From assembly GCA_963585895.1 (NCBI GenBank), contig OY757904.1:65322461-65386460 (forward strand): a stretch of 64,000 nucleotides of DNA, written 5' to 3'. The notes beneath the pieces are model-generated. The model was not told where the DNA came from. It saw nothing but the letters and a program-made list of their open reading frames with translations, and ran no database searches. This DNA is from Sepioteuthis lessoniana. Taxonomy: Eukaryota; Mollusca; Cephalopoda; Myopsida; Loliginidae. This document shows, in pieces, positions 1 to 10,785 of the stretch. Position 1 is the first letter of the stretch. Each line of letters begins with the position of its first letter. Both the position numbers and the translations under genes were made by a program.

Positions 1-74
1 ACAGTTAAGGCAGCAGGTCTCAATCCACACTCTGGCAATCATTGGAAGAGGTTGCCTTGCAGGCGGCGCAGGAG

Positions 75-172
75 GTTGGTGTCCCTCAACTATCGTGTTA
101 CATATGTATATTACCAGATATTAATATTACATTTTCAAATGTACATTTAGTTTTACTTTGTTATATTTTCAG
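75..172 (+). other. possible 5'-leader intron upstream of the pseudogene
   Basis: A GAG/GTTGGT donor-like site at 75 and a pyrimidine-rich stretch ending in TTTTCAG at 166-172 lie just before the ATG at 181. If spliced, this would be an intron in the 5' leader of the 181-1605 locus. A surviving intron would mean this copy arose from DNA rather than from a processed mRNA. The call rests on splice-site appearance only and is weak. Confidence 0.3.
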
Positions 173-180
173 ATTCCCCA

Positions 181-1605
181 ATGGCTTCAAGCACGTCAAA
201 ATGTCGAGGATGCCTCAACAAGGCCAATTCTTTCTGCTACGCGTGTAGGGACTTCACAACAGTTGCACAGCGTCGAACCATCACTTCCCTCCTCAGAGCC
301 GCCGACTTTGACTATTTTGACAGTAAAATTAATGATCAGGACAAGTCTTGGGCTCCACACATCTGTTGCATACCCTGCTACAATGGACTAACTGCATGGT
401 TTATTGGCAAGAAAACGGCTTTCAACTTTGCAGTCCCGATGGTTTGGAGAGAGCTGCGAAACCACGCAGATTATTGTTATTTTTGTTTAACTAATATAAC
501 TGCTTTCACTGCATCTTCTAGGGAAAAGATCAAATATCCCAAACTTCGATCTGCTATGACACCCGTTCCCCATTCAGATGATCTTCCTGTACCAACACCT
601 CCAGTAAATATGGATATTCTTTCCTCATCAGATGAAGAAATGCTTTCAAGGGAGGATTCTGCCGAGTCAATATCTTTGGAAGATATCGAGTCTACATATT
701 CCGGAACAAGTGGCAATGAGCAACACTGGATCACGCAAGAAGACCTGAATGATCTTGCTCGTGATTTGTATCTGTCAAAACAGCAGTCAGAGCTCCTGAC
801 TTCTCGGCTTAAACAATGGAACATAGTCCAGGAAGATGTAAGGATCGCCAGTTTCAGGAATCGGAACAAATAAGGTCATTGGTCTTCTTATGGCTATGCA
901 AGCGGGCTTCACAAAGTACTGTTGTTTTCTCTGTCTCTGGGATAGTCGAGCTGTATCCCAGCATTAAAAACAGAAAGACTAGGGTCTAGAAGCACTTTTG
1001 TTCCCGACGAACACATCCTCAAGGAGAATCCTCTGGTGGACATGATTAAGGTGCTTCTTCTTCCTCTTCACATCAAGCTTTGTTTGATGAAGAATTTTGT
1101 GAAGGCGTTGCGCAGAAATGGTGCTGTCTTCCAACACTTGTCTACTGTGTTCCCATGTCTTAGTGTTGCAAAGCTCAAAGAGAACATCTTTGTCGGACCT
1201 CAGATCCGAGAAGTGCTGAAGGATACTGATTTTGAGGAGCTTCTTAACTTAAAGGAACTGAGAGCATGGGAAGCATTCAAGTCAGTCTGTAGTGGCTTCC
1301 TTGGTAACACACGCATACCAGATTATCATGCCTGTATTGAGAAGTTGCTCAAGTCTTACGAGGATATGGGGTGACGAATGTCACTCAAGATTCATTTTCT
1401 CTATTCCCACCTCAACTTCTTCCCGCCAAACCTTGGAGCAGTGAGTGATGAGCATGGAGAAAGATTCCACACAGAGATTACGAAGATGGAGAGAAACTAT
1501 CAAGGCAAATGGAACCTCGACATGATGGGAGACTTCTGCTGGATTCTCTTGCGTGACATCCCGGAGGCAAAATTTACCAGATCATCTAAGGAAACACAGT
1601 TTTGA
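181..1605 (+). pseudogene. decayed copy of a multicopy cysteine-rich invertebrate protein family (probably transposon-derived)
   Basis: I recognise this as a protein repeated many times in invertebrate genomes, usually left uncharacterised; its function is unknown and it may be a transposase-like or captured mobile gene. The N-terminal frame runs 181-870 (230 codons). It has zinc-ligand-like Cys pairs near residues 8/11 and 18/21, then HICCIPC and YCYFC, an acidic Ser-rich linker, and a HWITQEDLNDLARDLYLSK helix. The reading then shifts to a short frame at 872-964 (GFTKYCCFLCLWDSRA) and shifts back to the first frame from 964, giving LPLHIKLCLMKNF, IFVGPQIREVL, MSLKIHFL and DEHGERFH up to 1605. 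A TGA at 1372-1374 stands where related copies have Cys. By recollection of the family, a middle segment of over 100 residues is missing at the 870/872 join. The copy is therefore dead: one internal deletion, two compensating frameshifts and one nonsense codon. The family call is firm; any molecular role is not. Confidence 0.75.
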
Positions 1606-1923
1606 CTGTCTGTGGTACTATGAATTTTGTAATTGTGTCATCCAAGTATATTGATTCAATCAGTGTTCTTAATCTATCCTGTTTTATCTGTTATAAGCTG
1701 CTGCAACTCTTGAAATATGCGCATATATTCTTTGTTTATACTAAAATGAGACTATTTAAAAGCCAGAAAACTAGAGGTGATATAGCAAAACTATTTATAG
1801 ATTTGAATTCAGCACACCCAAATTAACAAGAAAAAAACAAACACCTAACCCCATTCTTGCGTCTGACCAAAAATTTAATTTTGTAAACCAGTGTTATTTT
1901 TGCTTGACGACAGTCTTTCCAAA

Positions 1924-1953
1924 GATTAAGTACCCAACCTTAAACACTACTCG
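1924..1953 (+). repeat. 30-base exact repeat, copy 1
   Basis: This 30-base string recurs without mismatch at 3693-3722 on the same strand, where it interrupts a family C repeat. It lies directly before the 1966 microsatellite. Nothing else in either flank matches, so it is not simply part of a longer shared element. Confidence 0.8.
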
Positions 1954-1962
1954 CTTATAGCT

Positions 1963-1965
<3 letters not shown>

Positions 1966-2041
<76 letters not shown>

Positions 2042-2053
2042 ATGTGTGTGTGT
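1966..2053. repeat. (TA)n-(TG)n compound microsatellite
   Basis: About 37 bases of TA run straight into about 36 bases of TG, then a short TG-rich tail. Confidence 0.95.
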
Positions 2054-2859
2054 TATGAATATCCTTTGGAAGGATATCGTCACTAATTAAGATGAATATT
2101 TTCTTAAGAAAGAAGTTTTCAATTTACCATAAATGTACTCATGCCTCTTTGTGCAAATATTAACAAACTTGTATCACACACACTTCCTATTATCGTAATT
2201 GTTCTGTTACTTGTGTGCTCTGGTAGTGTGACACTGAATAGAAATTAGGTAAATACTGTTAATATTGAGGTTGCTTGCCCTTTTAAAATGTTAATAAAGT
2301 AGTTCTCCTAGGTTATGGCTTGTGAAATGAATTGAATCTTCTCTTATTTTGGGATTATATATTGTTCTGTGCTATAATAAGCTCAACTTAGTAAATATTT
2401 ATATTTCATTCCGTACGCCCTCATTTGTTCTTGGGCAAAATTAAATTTTGTGAATAACGAATACAAAACTGACGCCAGTGTTCCACTTCCAGCAATATTA
2501 TACATCTATACTGCCATTATTTCTATCACACAAGTCATTAGGGTTTAGAAAATAGGCATAACATAATCTTCATATGTCAAAATCTCCTAATCTGTCCTTA
2601 AATAATGATGAGTCTTTATGTTATAATCATATGCAGGTCCTTGTTAAAATACTTTCAATTTTATTTACAAAAAAAAAAAAGAAAAGAAAATGAAACAAAA
2701 ATATTTTACATGCCAAAAGCACTAAGCAAAATATAAAATCCAGTCAAATAGAACGTTGATATACTTTTCAAATTTCCCATTATCCAAGAAAAAACAAACT
2801 TATCTCAAGATGGCAGTCACTAAATAACCAAGGCTTGCGGGAAGTGCTTAGGGTTAGTT
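2054..2859. other. AT-rich sequence, nothing recognised
   Basis: No coding frame longer than about 60 codons, no TIR or SINE head. It contains an A-run near 2669-2681. Confidence 0.6.
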
Positions 2860-2995
2860 GACCGTAGCTCTGGGAGAGTGTTAAGACCCTCCTAAAAATG
2901 TATGTCCTGAATATGTTACTTAACTGTATATGAAGATAAGGCTCCGATTCTGGATATCTGGGTAATGTACAGTATCCCTACTTGGCTAATATATC
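2860..2995 (+). repeat. family C, degenerate copy
   Basis: The order of short matches (AAGACCCTCC, GTCCTGAATATG, AAGGCTCC, ATTCTGGA, AATGTACAGTATCCCT) follows the first half of better family C copies. It is heavily diverged and lacks the tail. Confidence 0.4.
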
Positions 2996-3029
2996 TAGAT
3001 CAAAGTTGATCCGGATTATCATATTCCGT

Positions 3030-3537
3030 TTAGTTTGATTTGGTTTGGTTTTATGGCATATCAACTATTGTTGGTTATTTAAAATATATATATTGAATAT
3101 GTGATTTGTGAACACACTTTTTAGATAAACAAAATAAGATGATCAAACAGTTATATTTCTACCAATGCTATTTCGCATAAATCTACAAAATTAAATGGTT
3201 CCAAGTATTGTTATGTATAAGTAAGAATCCAATTAACATCAGTCATTTGTTCACACACAATTTAATGATTGAACAGTTCTATTTCTAACAATTCAATTTA
3301 GCATAATTCAACAGATGATTCACTCAGATAGGAGACTATCAGGTGCTTCTACTGGGTCAAGTGAACCTGGGAACGATGGGAATGAAGGAGTCCACTGCGT
3401 TCTACAAAGTAATGGCATTATTGGTGACTCACTTTTAGATTGTTTAATGTCATATACAGGTCATTCGTTGGTAGAGGGGTTCTTACCTCTTTGCAAAGAT
3501 TCAGTGGGTGTATTCCAGAGGCACAACTGACAAACCT
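3030..3537 (-). repeat. family C, minus copy; left half of a foldback
   Basis: Reading the minus strand, it starts with a body like CTGGAATACACCCACTGA, continues through the region corresponding to CCCATCGTTCCCAGG, and ends with the family tail (rc of GGTTTTATGGCATATCAA at about 3047). Bases 3271-3385 pair with 3656-3785 as an inverted repeat. Confidence 0.75.
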
Positions 3538-3655
3538 TATACCTGTTAGGATCCAATCTGTGAGTTGAATAATTATCTTAGACAGAATTACTTAAAAACC
3601 CCTTACGATGAGGAAACAAAACTTTAAAGAAATGACGACATAATTTAATAATAAA

Positions 3656-3790
3656 CGTTCCCATCGCTCCAAGATTCACTTGACCGGGGTGGGATTAAGT
3701 ACCCAACCTTAAACACTACTCGTCCTATCTGAGTGAAGAATATTTGGAATTATGCTAAATTGAATTGTTAGAAATAGAACTGTTCTTAAA
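3656..3790 (+). repeat. family C, plus partial copy; right half of a foldback
   Basis: It begins at CCCATCGCTCC and runs into the family's ATGCTAAATTGAATTG tail unit. Bases 3747-3785 are the exact reverse complement of 3271-3309. A 30-base foreign string at 3693-3722 replaces the expected CTAGCACCTGATAGG segment. Confidence 0.75.
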
Positions 3791-4793
3791 ATAAATATAG
3801 ACGAGTTGGTATGCCATTAAAATCGATCGATCTTTCTATGAAAAACTGGAATTAGTTTCACGAATACTTGAACAAAATGATAAGACAATTGTTCAAAGCT
3901 GATAAGAATTATTGGTCTATAAAGGCGTACATTGCATAGAATTGAATATACAGTAAATGATCATTAAACTTCAAAATTAAAATCCTGCAAAGAATTAAAA
4001 TATGTTGCATTTATGAATGATTTTATGTGAACTGATTAGTCATTCATTATTCTTATTTCATTTCGAGCATTTTAAAGTATTTTTATCAGTATCAAATTCA
4101 TCTATGTGGAAATGCATAACGAATATATTTTCGTATGATGTTTATCTCAAAGGCCGGCGCTCAATGATCCAATCAAGACCTGACCGAGACCAAAATATCA
4201 TTTATAAGTCAAGTAATTGTAAAATTTGGATTTCCCATTTATTTTCTTTTGCAAATAAGAGGAAAATCCCAAGCGTCTGCGTATTGATCGCTATTCTTAT
4301 TAATTGAAACTGATTTGTTTCTTTGATATCATTAATTTTTTTAAATATTTTTATTTTTTATAGCATAAAGAGAACTAATGTTCTTGCTTATAGGGATTTT
4401 TTTAAGGAGTGATAACAGAAACAATCACAACAAAAAGTCAAAGGCAAAGGAAAACAACAGAAAAAAAAAAAAAAAGATAATTTGAAATAAGAAAAGAAAG
4501 AAAAGTCGAAAAAGTAAAAGAAAAAGGTGAAATTAGAAATTAGAAATCAAAAGGAGAAGGATTAATGTATTTCTTGCCGCACGAGATTATATACAAAGAC
4601 TGGCAAATCTATCCATAATAGCAAGACTGGTACATTTTCTTTTAAATTGCTTCCTTTTTGTCCTTTGCCTGCATGAAGTCTTGTTTATGTTCAGAGTGTA
4701 ATCTATGTACCACATCTAGATTTGCTTCCGTTTAGTTTCTGTTTTAATGGCATAACAGCTTTCCTGGGTTATTTGATACCAAATTATTTCATA
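3791..4793. other. AT-rich unique sequence with a purine-rich tract
   Basis: No gene recognised; a 96-codon open frame at 4017-4307 shows no motif and is rich in AT-driven residues. Bases 4410-4562 are almost pure A/G on the plus strand. Confidence 0.55.
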
Positions 4794-4795
4794 TA

Positions 4796-5699
4796 CTTGG
4801 TGAATTCAATAAGTTTCCTGAATTTTTTGTACAAGCATTTAGAATTGTCCTAGACTCTTGAAAATTCAGTATGTTATTGTTATACATCTTATGAGATGAC
4901 TGATAAACTTTTATGATTTCAGGTTCCAATGAACAGCTACAGCAGCAATTGGAATACACCCTACTAAAGTCTGATTGTATCAGCTGGTGAATTTCAAAAA
5001 TACAATCTGGACGTGAGGACACTTTAGGAGAAGGATATGCAAAAAAGTTTTGTTTTAAACTTAGAAAAAATGCCACAGAAACGTTTGGAATGCTTCAAAC
5101 TGCTTTTCGACCATCTTGCATGAATCGAGAATCAGTTTTTGAATGGCATCAGAGATTCAAGGGAGGCAAGGACTCTTTGAGGGATGATGAGAGGTGTGGG
5201 AGGAGTAAGGAAGTCAATATACCAGAGTTGATTGGCCAAAGGGTTAGCGTTACTATATTGAGGTTTTAAGGGAGTTCAGGAAGAGATTCCTTTGGAAGAG
5301 GCCAGCACACTTAAAATCGGGTCAGTGGCTTTTCCAGCAAGACAATGCACCAGTCCACAACTCCATCCTTGTCACAGACTATTTGACCAAGATGGCCATC
5401 AAGACAGTTTCTCAGCCTCCCTATAGTCCAGACACTGCTGCCTGTGACTTTTGGTTATTTCCTAAGCTCAGAGACTGTCGTTATGAGACAATTGAGGAGA
5501 TGAAAGAGGCTGTGACGAAAGTCATTGATACGATCACACAAGAGGACTTCCATGGAGCCTTCTAGAAGATGTTGGAACGGTACAACAAGTGCATTGCAGC
5601 CGGAGGATATTACTTCAAAGGGGACTAGAGTTCCATGTGTCTACTATCAATAAAAGTACCCATACGAACAAAGTCTGGAAACTTATTTAATGCTCCTCG
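4796..5699 (+). mobile_element. internally deleted mariner (copy M1)
   Basis: A Tc1/mariner-superfamily DNA transposon remnant of about 904 bases, flanked by TA at 4794-4795 and 5700-5701. Terminal inverted repeats are recognisable (left GAATTCAATAAGTTTCCTGA; right, reverse-complemented, GCATTAAATAAGTTTCCAGA). The 5' part encodes broken pieces of the N-terminal helix-turn-helix region (VFEWHQRFKGGKDSLRDDER). The 3' part, open at 5383-5565, carries QPPYSPDTAACDFWLF, the third-catalytic-Asp block, followed by YNKCIAAGG. The central catalytic region including the first Asp is absent, as in M2 and M3. Stops and frameshifts make it non-coding; its TIRs could still have been mobilised in trans. Confidence 0.85.
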
Positions 5700-5707
5700 T
5701 ATAACAT

Positions 5708-5805
5708 AAATGATGGTATTTAACCCATAAATGGTAGGATAAGTATGTTCATACTTTTCCCAAAAGTGCTAGTTGAAAACGGAACTTGATTGCGAGACTG
5801 GTGTT
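5708..5805 (-). mobile_element. SINE B1 fragment
   Basis: On the minus strand it contains GTATGAACATAC and CATTTATGGGTTAAATACC, matching the middle of SINE B1. Head and tail are lost. It abuts the right end of mariner M1. Confidence 0.45.
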
Positions 5806-8647
5806 GTACCTTGTTTACTACGATATCACCGTCCAGCACATAAGCTACTAATTATGGCTCTATCCCCATCTAGGATCCAAATGTCACTTTACTGCTCTAG
5901 TGCTAAGCTACAAAATGCAGTAACTGCATCAGTGGAAATCAAACTAATATATTTAAAAATATGAAAAATAAAAGATAAAAACATTTGTATCAAGAGTCTC
6001 CAATAAATAGACCAAAGGATACGTATGGTCCCCGAGGCATATGAGTGAGGCCTTTTAACTATCTTTCAAAATCTTCTCTTCGGTTTTTTGAAGGTGATTG
6101 GGGAAAATGTCATTAAAAGCGCAGATAGAAGTCATTGATTTTCAGTGCTTTGAAGATTTGAAATCCATTTTCTTCTCTCAACATCCTCAAGTACATTAAA
6201 AACGTTTGGCTTCCTTCTGGACGATTTCTGATCCTTATCACCCACTTTGAGCAAGTAGGAACCATGTCTGGCTTTATATGCCGCTGTGAATATTTGTTAC
6301 CCAAAATAATTAATCACAAGAGTATTCTGCATTCACCACTATCGAATCATTTCTTTTCTGATGAGCTCCTTCAGACATCCTCCTCCATCAACCCTAATAT
6401 GTCTTTTTTATGATTTTATACAACATCAGATGCTTCATTTATAAAATATGATTGCTATCTGATGAATATCGTAGGATTTTTCTATCTAAGCCTTTTTAAT
6501 ATCGTGGCACCTGACTCTCCTTAGTTAAATTTTGTGGCTCCAGAACTGAAAACAGATGAGATCCCTCAACCATATTGTGACGTGTATGAACAAATCACCT
6601 GGTATAACAACAACTGAGCTTGACGAGCGGAATAATCTTGGTAAGTTTGTATCTCGCTTGGTCGGCCGTGAGATTTGTTAATGTTTATATGTGCGAAGGT
6701 CGTCCATTTTTGTTAAGGAAACACACTACCACTTTTCATAAAACTAGGAAAAATAATCGGATTTTTTTTCATTTCACGACTTCCTAAAAGAAGTGATAGT
6801 CTTTTACCCCTATAAAAATGGTCACCTTTCTTTCTATGTGAGGCTTATAACATTTATAACAACTTCGTATGTTCATTTTCGTTCTTATTCTGTATCAATT
6901 GAAAATAACCATTTATACAGATATTGCTTTTTAAAGACAAAAGTAAACGTAATAACAGCATTGAAAGCGAACAAATAAGTCACTAATAAAAAAAATCGCA
7001 ACAAAAATCTTATTCCCTTTGATACTTTAATGAAAAACGACTATCTTCCTATTTCCCTTTTTTTTTTTTTTTTGCTTTCGTTGTCAGTAAACCTTCATGC
7101 ATGTTTGGACATAATAATCTTAAAAGGCTTTAATATATCCATAGCAAAAAAAAAAAAAAAAAAAACAGCGCATTTCACCAATTGTACTTGGTAAGCATTA
7201 CTGGGAAGAAACAAAGGCAAGTCTTCATATTTCAGCAATTCATCAAACACAAAAGAGTGACATATATTCACTGCTCATTTTTCATTGGCACAAAGGCGAA
7301 CACAGCATTTTGAATGAATCACTCGACTGTTTCGTATCAATTACCGCTCAAATTTTCTGACACATGTCATAACGCTGGGTTTCAGCGAAATTTACCGAAG
7401 TCAATGACGAGATTGAGTGATGATCATAAGTTCACAGGAAAGGATGAAGTCAGACTCGATGTCGTAGAAATTGCCACTCACTTTCATTGTTATTTAGGTT
7501 TTCTTCTACACTGCTCTCATATTAGGAAGATGAGAAGTGGTTGTTTTGTGTCAATAAAAGAATAATTCAATGATTCCACAATGTGGAAGTAGTTTTGCTA
7601 GCTAAATAATATGAGTTCCTTATTTGTCTTCTGTTTATTATTAATTGACAAAGTTAACCTTTTTTAAAATCCAGAAATCTTATGTGAACATTTCTCCTGT
7701 ACTTTCAATGTTCTTGTGGTTAACCCCTTATTTTTGGTCAATGGGATGGTCTCAAGTTTCACCGAGCGTTGAAAAGCCACCATTACATTACATAGAATGT
7801 TGCTATTTATTAAGTTTTTTCTGGCATAAGAGACTAGGATTTTATTGGCTCCCTGTTATTTATTAGTGGTCACCCGTTTTCGTCCTGAACTAACTCATCA
7901 ATGATTCCATTAATACTTGCCTGGTAAAAGCAGAGAAAAACGCTGGTTTCTGCCCGGAAATAAAAATAAATAAATTCATTAGAAGCAAGGGTAGGGATTT
8001 TTAGACTAAAACTTATAGTGTTCAGTTGGAAAGAAAGTATTCATGCCAAGTTTGAGTCAATTTAGTAGCAAAATTATATAGACGGATCACGCAATCTCGG
8101 CCAGAAGACCAGGCGTTCTATAAATTAAGAAGACAAAGAATTGTTATCGAGGGCATTTTGCTGTTCCAGTGAACAATAATGATAGGAACTTTGCTACATG
8201 ATTTGATTGATAGCACTCAAACTACAAAAAATGTAAAATTAGCCAATAGATTACCGATAATAGACGGGGTGGATTGTGGATGAATCTTGGTCACTGTTTT
8301 TTTCTCAACATTTAATGTGTGTTTAGTTGGGTCTCACTACGAACACCACCTTAAACTTATTGGAACTGCTCTGGACTGGAAGTTCCAACCAAAAGAAAAT
8401 AGCTTTAGGACAACTGGAAGAATAATCTGGACAATAAAATCATTAATGCAGCGAATTTGTCATCCAGGCTGAAAATTCCACCCAATAAGAACAGCAGGTA
8501 AAATATGTTTAAACAAGAAAAAAAAAGATTTGTTCAATTGTGTATTGGACTCAATAGGGAAATAACATTTCATTATAATTTTAATGTTAGGATTTCCAAA
8601 ATAATTTTTTAAAAACAAAAACAAAACAAACGAAAAAAAAAAGATTT
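5806..8647. other. long AT-rich stretch, no gene or known repeat recognised
   Basis: Open frames here (for example 7314-7565, 83 codons; 7645-7866, 73 codons) carry no motif I recognise and no codon signal. There are poly-T (about 7059-7074) and poly-A (about 7146-7164) runs. A less AT-rich patch at about 6590-6710 is unexplained. Confidence 0.5.
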
Positions 8648-8885
8648 CATGTTCTTAAAAAGTTTGTATGATTCAGTGTCGAAAAATGTAGAACGTAATA
8701 AATTAGGTAGTAGACAATCTGATATTTGAGAAGCCATAGTGTCACTGGATACAAATTACATCAGTCAGAAAACACGATATGTGAGAAAAAAATTATTAAG
8801 GTAATGATGATAATGGCGTTAACGGTGATGTTCATAATGAATAAAAAACAAAATAAATGATGACTGATTACTTGCCTACCCTTTT
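8648..8885 (+). repeat. unclassified dispersed repeat, copy 1
   Basis: It aligns by eye with 14770-15045: shared ATGTTCTTAAAAAG, CTGATATTTGAGAA, CAGAAAA.ACGA.ATG and AATGATGA(C/T)TGA.TACTT in the same order and strand. No coding potential; class unknown. Confidence 0.5.
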
Positions 8886-9347
8886 CTGTGAATTTGGTGC
8901 TGATCTTGATACAGTGCTGGGGAAAAAACATTGTTTTCAGACAAAGTAAAGCTGTTTAAAATTCAGTTTTTCTTTGTAGACTGTGTCCCTGAACAGGGCT
9001 AACGTACCCATAGTTAGATAGATAACAGATGGGTTGATGCCTTTTAAATGGAATTAGCATGGAGTGAAATGTTAGCGGTCTCGTCCATGATTTGCACACA
9101 GGTCACCACATAGAAAGTTCCGGCTTGTAAGTGGTTAGTCATCTTAGTGCTGACTGGCTTATACATGTTTAACTTCGATGATCAGTCTGTTTCTGGTATT
9201 TTCAGTGTGAGTTACTTTTATGTACGTCAGACAAGCTCTTGCAAGTTACTTGTATTTTAATGCTGACTGGGATTTTTTCCGATGTGTTAGTCTGCGACAT
9301 GTTAATCAAAGTGGGGAGTAAAATTTATTTATCTAATGGTGGCGGGG
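8886..9347. other. unannotated stretch
   Basis: Nothing recognised; no long open frame. Confidence 0.5.
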
Positions 9348-9582
9348 TGTCCTCCTGGCGTAATGGTTAAAGCGCTGGACTGCAGAATCGTTGTAAGCGT
9401 TTTCCAACTCCAGTCGCCATATTACGTTCACTTTCCGACCATTACCCTTGGGGATGATATGAGCCCTCTTATCCTCCCAGCAATAGGTTAGATAGTACCA
9501 CTACTGTTCTTTTAGTGGATTGGATCTGACATTAAATAACCCAAGACAGTTTATATACCATTAAACAAACAAACTAATGGAG
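9348..9582 (+). mobile_element. SINE B1, near-complete copy
   Basis: tRNA-derived SINE. The head at 9356-9366 (TGGCGTAATGG) fits the Pol III A-box consensus. The B-box region (CCAACTCCAGTCGCC) is eroded. The body reads ACGTTCACTTTC, CCCTTGGGG, CTTATCCTCCCAGC. The 3' end has CATTAAATAACCC followed by a TATACCATTAAAC tail and (CAAA)n-like end. Non-coding; needs a LINE reverse transcriptase in trans. Better B-boxes are seen in the 56255 copy (GAGTTCGAACTCC). Confidence 0.75.
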
Positions 9583-10576
9583 TTTTTCGGCAAATGTATT
9601 TTTGGTGAACTTTGGAGTAAACCGTCATAGAATTCTTGTAAAAAGTATTGAATTTTAAGAAATCAAATGAATTCCGTGGCTATCCGGTCAACAGCTGCAA
9701 AATGATAATCATGTTTTCCTAAGTGAAATTAATAGCTCAATAATACTTACTTTTACCTTATTTTAAACCAGTAAAATGATTTGTTGAAGTGAATATTCAA
9801 TGGTATTTATGATGAAATGAAACTTTCAATGAAACTCACGAATAAAAAGTATCAGAAATCCATACAAAATTGAAAAGAAAAAAACAACATTGCACTCATA
9901 TTGACGGTTAAAACAATAGGAAGCTGCAAGTATATTTAGATTGTTGAATCTGGTTTAACTGAGAAAGAATAAATGAAAATTGAAGAATTTATCAACTGAT
10001 GAAAATATTGATTGCGGTTTTCCTTTGAAAAGTCTTTTTAACGAAAGAATTGATAGACAGTATCTGCTGTAAGGTATTTTATACATTTCCGAAACTGGAT
10101 AAGAGAATAATAAAGTTTGTGAATCATAGAGATAGAAACAATATGTTTCTATCTATATTACTATTATTAATTATTATATTGGTATTGCACAAAGGTCATA
10201 AAAGAAAGAAAAAAGAACGCGATAATTCTCACTAAATGTGTGGTTACTAGATATTCAAGCAAAATTAAGACATATTAGGTCCATCTATAACAGGAATAAC
10301 TGATTCCCTCAGCTAGAATAAAACGAATATTATAATGCAAGCTAGAAATTGTGACGGAAGAGAAAAATATACTGCAAAAAAATCGATATCTGAAACAAGA
10401 AAAAAATGTCTTTAATATTCCATTTATAACCCTAGAGTGGATAAATAAACAAAAAATGTCACCGTGGAAAACTAATGCGAATTTATAAACTAAAAACAAA
10501 TAGGTGGACATATATGCAGGGAAAAAACATATATTGATAGGATGAAAAAAAATGGACGAACTGGTGATTCGTAAAG
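9583..10576. other. AT-rich stretch, nothing recognised
   Basis: Two short open frames (10050-10235 plus, 10275-10511 minus) look like chance frames in AT-rich DNA. Confidence 0.5.
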
Positions 10577-10785
10577 TAGGCTAGCTGTATCCCTTGGAGG
10601 GGTGTAAGGACTCACCAAAGAAGATGCTTTAGGTATAACACTAAACTTCTTCTGATATTGAGGCGTTCGTTCTGGAAATTTTGGGAGGAGCGTGTACCCT
10701 TCATTTCAATCACTCTCTGTTCTACTCTGACGCGGATTTTTAGTCCCGCTAATGGGTCGAATGTATCTATTTAACAATCATTTTT
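10577..10785 (+). repeat. family C, degenerate copy
   Basis: It begins AGGCTAGCTGTATCCC, continues through TTCTGGAAATTTTGGGAGG and GTACCCTTCAT, and ends near CTAATGGGTCGAATG. No tail repeats remain. Confidence 0.5.

Noticed and set aside
477-869. 130-codon minus frame
   Set aside because: Antisense shadow of the recognised pseudogene frame 181-870.
7314-7565. 83-codon plus frame
   Set aside because: No recognisable domain and no supporting context; typical chance length in this composition.
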